A stretch of 64,000 bases of DNA from Chionis minor (Eukaryota > Chordata > Aves > Charadriiformes > Chionididae). Shown here piece after piece: positions 58,701-64,000 of the stretch (position 1 is the stretch's first letter; every line of letters begins with the position of its first letter). The DNA is taken from the NCBI GenBank assembly GCA_013398295.1, contig VZSF01006850.1, positions 182,080 to 246,079 on the forward strand, read 5' to 3'. The notes below the pieces were generated by a model that saw only the letters and a list, made by a program, of their open reading frames with translations, did no database searches and was not told the origin of the DNA. A program made the position numbers and the translations under genes.

Positions 58701-61700
58701 CCCAGCTCTTTAGCCGCCTTACAACTAATGCACGGAAAGCTGGAGCTCTGCAGGGAACCGCCAGGCCCCAGCATCAGGAAGGTGACATCAAGGAATATTA
58801 TGATCAACTGTAGGCCATTAGTTACAGTTTATCATTACCGATGCAGAACATTACAGCGGACAGCCACTGCTGTGCGCTACAGCGGTAGGTGTGCCTGTGT
58901 CCATGCATCATCTGCTACCCATTATACAACAGGAATTTTGGTCCTACCGGCTGCTGAATATACCTGGCTAAGAATAACCAGGAAGGCATCAAGTGGTTCC
59001 CATTCTCCCCTAGTTACCTCCAGCTGGAGTATCTTCTCTCATAGGCCTCAGCAATCAGCCCCTCTTCTGCTGAAATCTCCTTCATCTTCCTCCAGGCTGA
59101 GCAGGTGACAATCTGATCCACCCGCCGCCCCCAGGCGTCATACTGCCGAAACACGGGGGGGTTCAACTCGCATTCCCACCCGAGAGGTTTGATCTTGGTT
59201 AGCAGACGGTTTCCAAATCTCTCCAGGTCCCGATTCACCTCCTCCAGTACCTGCGAAGCAACAAGGAAGAGCCCTTCAGCACGCCCTTGGAAGGCGAGGA
59301 GCCTCAGTCCCAGCTGGAAAGGCAGAAGACTGCCCACACTGGCCTGCAGTGCTAGTGGTCTCCTGGCACTTGGCCTGGCCACGCATTCTGTAACGCAGCA
59401 GGACAGCTCGGCTCTCACCCTCTGCTGGCACAGCTGTGCTCAGCTGTCACTTTTTTTTTCCCCCCCAAAAAAATCATTTTTTCAAGTTACTTCTGGCAGC
59501 GTTTCCAGATTTTACACAAGACAGAAGAGCTTTTGTATCAGGGCTGAGAATAACACAGACCCACATGAGCAGGAGGGTTGGACAAGACAATCTCCAGAGG
59601 TCCTTCCAACATCAGCCACTCTCCGATTTACTGCTGGAGAAGAATATGAGGGGAAGAGCTGCCAAAAACTAAAGCCTTCGTCCGTACAGGAAAAATTCCA
59701 CTGGGCTCAGTAGTTACCCAGCTATCAGATTAGAACAGGAGGGATGGGCAAATAATTTGAGCTTCAGCCAGGCACCCAGGGTGTCTAGATTCAAATTTCC
59801 ACCCTGCATCCAGCTTCCTGAATGGCCCTGGATAAGGACTCATGTGCCCTTGGTTCAGCCAGGCTCGGCCGACTTGGACAGAGTAGCCTGTCCATACTTA
59901 GTGGAGGGAGACCGGCACCCACAGAGGAGTGATTCATTCCAGCCCTCTCACACACCTATTTTAAGGTGACAGAATTGTCTTCTGCAACCGCTCTTCGCTG
60001 TCCGTGGCCAAAGCCCAGGGAATTTGCCTAGAATTAAGTAACTTGATTTACAGATGATTAAAGTTAGGCCAGGTGGAGCCAACCTCTAGCACTGTTGGAC
60101 CCTCATTAGCATAAATACATCCAGGACTGTAATGGGGGTCACAGAAGTACCTGATCTTTCATCAAAGGAGTATTTTTTGCTGTTCTCTGCCCCCTCCAGA
60201 GATGCCCATTTTCTCCTCAATATAACAATCACGGAGGTGAATGCTGCAGTTGCTGTCCCCAAAACGGTGCAATTATAAAACACATTAATTTGCTGTACAT
60301 GAAATACAAACACTGCTTCTTCCTTTCCCTGCTGCACCCTGTATTGACTTTTCATTAAATTACATCCCGTGTGATTGATTCTTCCATCTCTCTGCCGTTC
60401 AGCCTGTGGAATGAGGATCCAACACACACTGTCCCATTACTACGCCGGAAGTCTCCATCCTCCGACCAGCCAGTTTGCCTTCAGGTGAACAGTGAAATAG
60501 TGCTAAAAAAATCACAAAACAAGCCAAAAAACAGGCACGAGAGCCCTGTCAGCTCATGCCGTGCTCCTGTTTGCTCTCGGGGGAGCTCAGCTGGGATGGG
60601 TGTACGCCTCCAACGCTTATCGGATCTTGACAATTTCAAGGTTGTTTTAGAGGCATAACCAAAGAATCCAAGGTTCATAGACTCTGCTGACCCCTGAAGC
60701 ACAAGAACCTTTGAACTGTTTAGCTGGTAGGTTTTTGTGGGCAGAAGAACGAGTTTAACAAACGGGTCTCTTAGTCAGCACACTAGAGCGAACCCAAGCT
60801 ACAAGAGTCCCTTCACCTCATCCCCATTTTCTTAAAAAAACCGACCAACCCCGGACTGCCCGGCTGCGAGCTCATGCCCTGACCACACACAGCCTTACAA
60901 ACCACCGCATGGCCCAAGTGGATGCATTTCTTTCCAAGGTAAAAGAACAAAATCAGAGATCCTATGTTTGTGCCAGCAGAGAGCAGCCTGGGTGCTCCAA
61001 AAAACATACACCAGGCTATGGAGGGGCATCTCTAACCCATCAGGGTCAGGGCTGAAGCCACAACCCAGTAATATCTGCTAGGTGGTCTCATTCACCCTAA
61101 TCAGTCCTTTGATTTGAACAGATTGGAAATTAAGATTGCAAAAAGATGGCCCTTTATATTAAAGGACATATTTTCGGGGGGATCGAAGACCAACAGATGC
61201 CTCTCCATAACAGTGCCCAGAAAAAGCAGGTGCTTTCCTCTGCGTTCTCCAGAAATCACCTCCAAACAAAGAAATCTTTTGCCCCATCCCAGGAAAATTT
61301 TTGCGTTCGCCACTGAAACACAGGTGAATAGTACAAAGGGAATCAACCTCCAGCGTGGTGTCTCCTTCAGCGGGACACGCAAAGCTTCCTCTGTTGCTGC
61401 TCTCCTGGAGAGGACGGTGCTCCGACCGAGAGCCAGCTCTCGGGCTGCAGACAAGCCGGCGCTGCGTGAAGCAGACGGCAGACCAGGCTCTCCGTTTCAG
61501 TGGTGAGGCAACACTGCCCCACTGGGACCGAGCGCAGAAACGTAAGGGAGATGCTGCCGATTCTCCGGTAGATTTTGCAGCCGCTTTGTCTCTTTGGGGA
61601 AGGAGTGGGGAGCAGCTCTCGGCTTCGGTGAAAGACATCACCGCTCCTTTTATTCTTCTGGAGATCTGAATCACGCTTCTTCCAAAGGTGCAGATTCACA

Positions 61701-62991
61701 GCAAGATCTTCGTGGTTGCCCTCCTTTCCCCCAATCTTCTCTTCTGGCAGGAAGGCCACAGCAGTGCTTAGGGAGGCCTCATTCCCATCTTTCGGGATGG
61801 CGGTGACAAAAGCAAGCTCCCAGTGCTGCCACCACACTGGTAGCACCCCATGTCTGTCTGTCTCACAGACCTGGAGAGCAAGCAGTGGCAGGAAGAGCGT
61901 CACCGAAAGCCAGGTTCTGTCCCTCTACTCACGCAGTGGCTTCACAGGTCATTGTGTTGCTTCTGCTGGAATAACTCACGGAGGTCACACTCTGCGCCAT
62001 GAGACCTGGTCCTTGAAAAGCAGGAAACAGTTGTGCTCCTTGGGGTGACAGCAGAGGACAGGCAGCGGGATGAGCCGTGTCCTCCCGGGGGTTCCTGTAG
62101 GACTGGACCTCACAGAACACAGACCCACAGCTCAGGGTCTTACCCCACCCTCTCTGCACCCCTGCATCCGTGCAGAGCCTTCCTCATCTGGAAATCAACC
62201 CAGAAAAGCCAACGACCTGTGCTGAGAACAAGCAAACGCCCAAAGGGCCTTTGCATCCTCGAGTGCTCAGCTGAGAACAGTCCTTTGGAAAGGAATTGCC
62301 TTAAAAGCCCCTCTTTCCTGAGGGGAGAGAAGTGGAAAAGCACAGCGGAGTTTGGAAGCACCTTATTTTTTTCCCTTTCTCTCCATTTCTTACTCTGGAT
62401 GACCAAAGGCCCGCACTGACAATCCCAAAACAACACTCATGTTGCAACACCCAGACCAGTCACAGGAGTCTACCATCTACTTATGTATAAACAGTGTATG
62501 TGTTTTTCAACCCTGCACTGATTCAAAGAAAACAAGTTTTAAAGAATGCCGATAAATCCCGCCCTCCCCCCCCCAGTTAAATGCCTGAAGGCACAAAAGG
62601 GCTCAGAGAAATGTTGAATTAACAGTCTTAAACAGCGATCTAGCCAGAACTGTAGTGTGTACACACAGAAACACAAAGACGTGTGCCAGACCTTGGGAGG
62701 AAGGTGCGTTTTCAAGTAACTCCGAAGCAAAGCATCTTCCAGATACTGGTTCCCAGTCTCGGGCTGCTCTTGGAAGAGGGTCTCGGTTTCTCTCCTTGCA
62801 AGGGGCATTTCCAGATCTTCTACTACCTGTTTCTCCTGCGTGCCGACCTGCTGCCCCTGCCCCGCTGTTGTGTTGATTCCTGTATGACTTGGCGGCTGGC
62901 ACCTCTCCCAGATGCCAGGCAGGACGCGAGGTGACCGCCACAGCTTGCAGGTAGCACTGGATCTCCACCAAGGCAGGCGACAGGTAAACAT
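46585..62991 (-). CDS. AidB-type acyl-CoA dehydrogenase-family flavoprotein, probably mitochondrial (14 coding exons)
   Basis: Exons in transcript order: 62991-62692, 59250-59018, 58376-58277, 56960-56843, 56017-55875, 55771-55613, 55073-54979, 54694-54595, 54442-54302, 53512-53420, 53023-52916, 47491-47320, 47073-47007, 46711-46585. All join in frame through GT..AG introns: 651 codons plus TGA. The N-terminus (first about 33 residues) has many Arg, Trp and Ser and almost no acidic residues, like a mitochondrial targeting peptide. Family motifs: [16 protein letters not shown] (AidB-type N-terminal domain), [19 protein letters not shown] (241-250), [29 protein letters not shown] and LSIWEGTTN. 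Glu500 in IWEGT is the expected catalytic base. It resembles E. coli AidB (541 aa) more than the classic ACADs. Substrate unknown; AidB itself binds DNA, which is not evident here. Alternative: a distant ACAD11-like gene, less likely. Confidence 0.88.
47007..47073 (-). CDS. AidB-like exon 13 (67 nt)
   Basis: This exon follows CTTCCACAG and ends CGAAG|GTAAGC. It encodes residues 588-610, [13 protein letters not shown] plus DVSAAR. LLI-HA is a common element of the AidB/ACAD11 C-terminus. Both phases fit the neighbours exactly. Confidence 0.85.
47320..47491 (-). CDS. AidB-like exon 12: C-terminal helices
   Basis: This exon follows TCTTTGCAG and ends ATGCAG|GTAGCA. It encodes residues 531-588, with [16 protein letters not shown] and [17 protein letters not shown]. 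The latter matches the family's conserved R-F-(A/S)-x-x-(I/L)-A-R-x-Y region. The intron before it is 5.4 kb, the longest in the gene. Confidence 0.9.
49115..49150. repeat. Three 12-bp tandem units
   Basis: TTCTGTCTGCGC, TTCTGTCTGCAC and TTCTGTCCGCAC follow one another in the last intron-rich part of the AidB-like gene. It is a small minisatellite seed. Confidence 0.85.
49520..49793 (-). mobile_element. CR1 LINE 3' fragment in an AidB-like gene intron
   Basis: It runs from AATCACAGAATCACTTGG to the block ending CTTGTCCTGTCGC, then leaves the CR1 consensus shared by the other copies. It is in the same orientation as the host transcript (- strand), in the intron 47492-52915. Confidence 0.9.
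52916..53023 (-). CDS. AidB-like exon 11: catalytic glutamate exon
   Basis: This exon follows CCCCACAG and ends GTGCAG|GTGAGC. It encodes residues 495-530. [19 protein letters not shown] holds Glu500 (codon 53008-53006), aligned with the catalytic base of MCAD (YEGT) and the SIWEGSGN of AidB. It is intact, so dehydrogenase chemistry is possible. Confidence 0.94.
53420..53512 (-). CDS. AidB-like exon 10: GG-x-GY motif
   Basis: This exon follows ATTTTGCAG and ends ACGCTG|GTAAGA. It encodes residues 464-494. [19 protein letters not shown] matches the EA-x-QxFGG-GY-ED pattern of acyl-CoA dehydrogenases (flavin adenine contact). Confidence 0.93.
54302..54442 (-). CDS. AidB-like exon 9
   Basis: This exon follows GCTTGCAG and ends AAGCAG|GTATGG. 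It encodes residues 417-463: [18 protein letters not shown] and [16 protein letters not shown]. It is a helical segment with the PVAK string of this family. Confidence 0.9.
54595..54694 (-). CDS. AidB-like exon 8: R-x-FG helix
   Basis: This exon follows CTCTCTAG and ends ATGGAG|GTAAGG. It encodes residues 383-416. [20 protein letters not shown] corresponds to the family Y-x-x-x-R-x-x-FG-x-x-L motif that contacts FAD in the neighbouring subunit. Confidence 0.92.
54979..55073 (-). CDS. AidB-like exon 7
   Basis: This exon follows GCTTGCAG and ends AGAAG|GTGAAG. It encodes residues 352-383. [19 protein letters not shown] starts the C-terminal helical domain (G-GI-xx-x-x-LN-TR in the family). Confidence 0.91.
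55550..55597. repeat. GCCCA/GGGCT pentamer repeat next to an exon donor
   Basis: Degenerate CAGCC/GCCCA units (about eight) lie 16 bp beyond the donor of AidB-like exon 6; on the transcript they read as repeated GGGCT. Confidence 0.85.
55613..55771 (-). CDS. AidB-like exon 6: RLKDKLG beta-domain segment
   Basis: This exon follows GGCCCCAG and ends CGTCAG|GTTTCA. It encodes residues 299-351. [11 protein letters not shown] is followed by [19 protein letters not shown]. The donor is weak, and a (GGGCT)n G-run array follows it directly in the transcript. Confidence 0.92.
55875..56017 (-). CDS. AidB-like exon 5: G-x-KW-F beta-domain motif
   Basis: This exon follows TCCTGCAG and ends AAACAG|GTCTGT (a weak donor after the GT). 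It encodes residues 251-298. [20 protein letters not shown] matches the beta-domain KWF-S strand that packs on the flavin. Confidence 0.92.
56843..56960 (-). CDS. AidB-like exon 4: TE-x-GGSDV flavin motif
   Basis: This exon follows AAAACAG and ends GATGTTG|GTATGT. It encodes residues 212-251, including [13 protein letters not shown], the acyl-CoA dehydrogenase signature that contacts FAD. AidB has TEKQGGSDV here. Confidence 0.92.
57596..57981 (-). mobile_element. CR1 LINE 3' fragment in an AidB-like gene intron
   Basis: It runs from TCATAGAATCACAGAATCAC to GGCTGAACAATCCCAA. It is in the same orientation as the host gene and lies in the intron 56961-58276. It overlaps several spurious open frames. 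Confidence 0.92.
58277..58376 (-). CDS. AidB-like exon 3
   Basis: This exon follows CTTTCCCAG and ends ATTGAG|GTATGA. It encodes residues 178-211: [16 protein letters not shown] and [14 protein letters not shown]. The CP-x-MT string is the AidB counterpart of the substrate-cavity helix. Confidence 0.9.
59018..59250 (-). CDS. AidB-like exon 2: N-terminal AidB-type domain
   Basis: This exon follows CTTCGCAG and ends CTGGAG|GTAACT. It encodes residues 101-178. [16 protein letters not shown] leads into [18 protein letters not shown], which parallels NPPELLRYDAQGRRLDDV of E. coli AidB. This match sets the gene apart from ordinary acyl-CoA dehydrogenases. Confidence 0.9.
59251..62691 (-). other. 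3.4-kb first coding intron of the AidB-like gene
   Basis: No repeat or exon is supported. Long open frames around 61.1-61.9 kb on both strands lack recognisable domains. The join across this intron (LPPK to VLEEV) is continuous with the family. Confidence 0.65.
62692..62991 (-). CDS. AidB-like exon 1 (coding): targeting peptide and N-terminus
   Basis: ATG at 62991-62989 opens a frame that runs to the donor AAG|GTCTGG, giving residues 1-100. [16 protein letters not shown] and [10 protein letters not shown] look like a cleavable mitochondrial presequence. The conserved part is [29 protein letters not shown] lies 4 bp before the ATG region, so a non-coding exon further upstream is likely. A shorter form could use the acceptor before VVEDLEMPL or the Met inside it. 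The start is therefore less certain than the rest. Confidence 0.7.
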
Positions 62992-63699
62992 GATCCTGCA
63001 GAGCCCTTCAGCCTGTCACGCCAACGGCTCTTACCTCCAGACCCTTCCCTGGTTGACAGCAGCCCCAATCCCGTTTTGTTTTAATGTTGTGAAGTTATGC
63101 TTAAAAAAAAAAAAAAAATCAATGTCTTCTCTCCTCCCTCGGGGAGGAGTTTCCAGCAGCTGTTGTCAACTGAACTAGGGAAAAGGTCTTTGGAAAGAGA
63201 TCAGAAAATGGCCTGGAAAAACATGAGTGCTCAGAAAACACTGTGTCCTCCGGTCCCGGCGGGGTAAGCGGCCACAACCAGCCGGACAGACATCCCAAGA
63301 GCCGGGGGGGCTGGGGGCGTGTTCCCACCAGGATCCCCTGGAATAGCCTGGGATGACAACAGGGTAGAGACGAACAGGAAGAAATAACACTTCCTCATCC
63401 GAAGAATGATAAAAGTGCCTGGAAATGAGAAGAAATGGCTTAGGGCGGGTTATTCTGTAAACAGGGACTGGTGAAATAGGGCCCTCGTCCCCTTTGCCTG
63501 GGCTGTGACATGAGCTGCCAAATAACCTGCGTGTTACGAAGCGCCCAATGCCTTTGAGTCGGGATATTCAAACTCTCCCTAGGGAAGTACTGGGATATTC
63601 TAAGAATGTGTCTTCTGGCTTTGAGTAATTAAAAACCTGTACCTAACTTGGGGTGATAGGCTGCTGAATAAAACCAGCATTTTACTTTAGAGTAACGGG

Positions 63700-64000
63700 T
63701 CTGAAACGGGTACGATACCACACCACCGCCCCCGCCACGGACCGCGCTGCCGTTTCTTCCCCGGGGTCACCTTGTTGGGCCTCAACTCGCCAGGTGCGCG
63801 CCATGACAGCGCTGGGGAAGGACCCGGCAACATCCCATCCCACGGGAAGATCCCGCCGGACCGCGCCGGGCAGCGCTGCCAGAGCCCCGCCGGGAGGCAG
63901 CTGCTGCCCCCGCCGACCGCTTCTCCTCCGCCGGGCCGGCCATGGCGGCGGCGCGGGCGGAAAGGGGGGTCTGGGGGGTGGCCGGGCCGCCGCCTCGCAG
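63700..64000. promoter_or_regulatory. CpG island, probable promoter of the AidB-like gene and possibly of a divergent + strand gene
   Basis: It is extremely G+C- and CpG-rich, with a GC-box-like CCGCCCCCGCC at about 63726. It lies about 0.7-0.9 kb upstream of the AidB-like start. There is no TATA box. A CCATGG at 63940-63945 gives ATGs on both strands. AACAAG|GTGACC on the - strand (about 63773) could be the donor of a non-coding first exon. Confidence 0.6.
63942..64000 (+). CDS. Possible first exon of an unknown divergent gene (truncated by window end)
   Basis: An ATG in CCATGG context starts MAAARAERGVWGVAGPPP and stays open to the window end. Ala/Arg/Gly-rich first exons inside CpG islands are common, but 19 codons carry no family information. 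It could equally be random GC-rich sequence. Confidence 0.25.
   Translation, partial: MAAARAERGVWGVAGPPPR

Noticed and set aside
61367..61903. 178-codon - strand open frame in the first coding intron of the AidB-like gene
   Set aside because: No family motif, and the AidB-like protein is continuous without it. Overlapping open frames on the other strand point to composition bias.
1..64000. Search for tRNA, rRNA, CRISPR, endogenous retrovirus or prokaryotic operon features
   Set aside because: None was recognised by eye; the window is explained by two spliced vertebrate genes, introns and CR1 repeats. Small RNAs in introns cannot be excluded without folding and conservation analysis.

Overview
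This window is vertebrate nuclear DNA, almost certainly from a bird. The genes are split into many short exons with GT..AG introns. The only abundant interspersed repeat is the CR1 LINE: seven 5'-truncated copies, with the typical 3' end that carries short ATTCTRTG-type repeats. There is no sign of bacterial or plasmid organisation, CRISPR, rRNA or recognisable tRNA. I cannot name the species from sequence alone.

Left part (1-41.6 kb, + strand): the MTMR3 gene, missing only its first exon(s). I could place 16 coding exons, from 3,495 to the stop codon at 39,196-39,198, and every splice phase joins in frame. They encode 1,137 residues, beginning at about residue 71 of the human protein. The product is a myotubularin phosphoinositide 3-phosphatase: end of the PH-GRAM domain, phosphatase core with the CSDGWDR active site, long disordered region, coiled coil and C-terminal FYVE finger. 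A 27-nt microexon (36,554-36,580) and a 111-nt cassette exon (34,248-34,358) look alternatively spliced. A roughly 2.4-kb 3'UTR ends near 41.62 kb at paired AATAAA signals.

Middle (41.6-46.6 kb): a GC- and CpG-richer intergenic stretch between convergent genes, with no coding region I can support.

Right part (46.6-63.0 kb, - strand): a complete 14-coding-exon gene for an AidB-type acyl-CoA dehydrogenase-family flavoprotein (651 residues as assembled). It has conserved FAD/substrate-pocket motifs, a predicted catalytic glutamate in IWEGT, and an arginine-rich N-terminus that looks like a mitochondrial targeting sequence. Its likely promoter is the CpG island at 63.7-64.0 kb. There a CCATGG palindrome offers start codons on both strands, so a divergent + strand gene may begin at the window edge.

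MTMR3 and the AidB-like gene lie tail to tail. I see no evidence that they act in one pathway. No new multi-gene system is visible. The most unusual content is the AidB-like gene, the microexon inside the FYVE finger, and a pair of nearly identical CR1 copies with the same 5' breakpoint.
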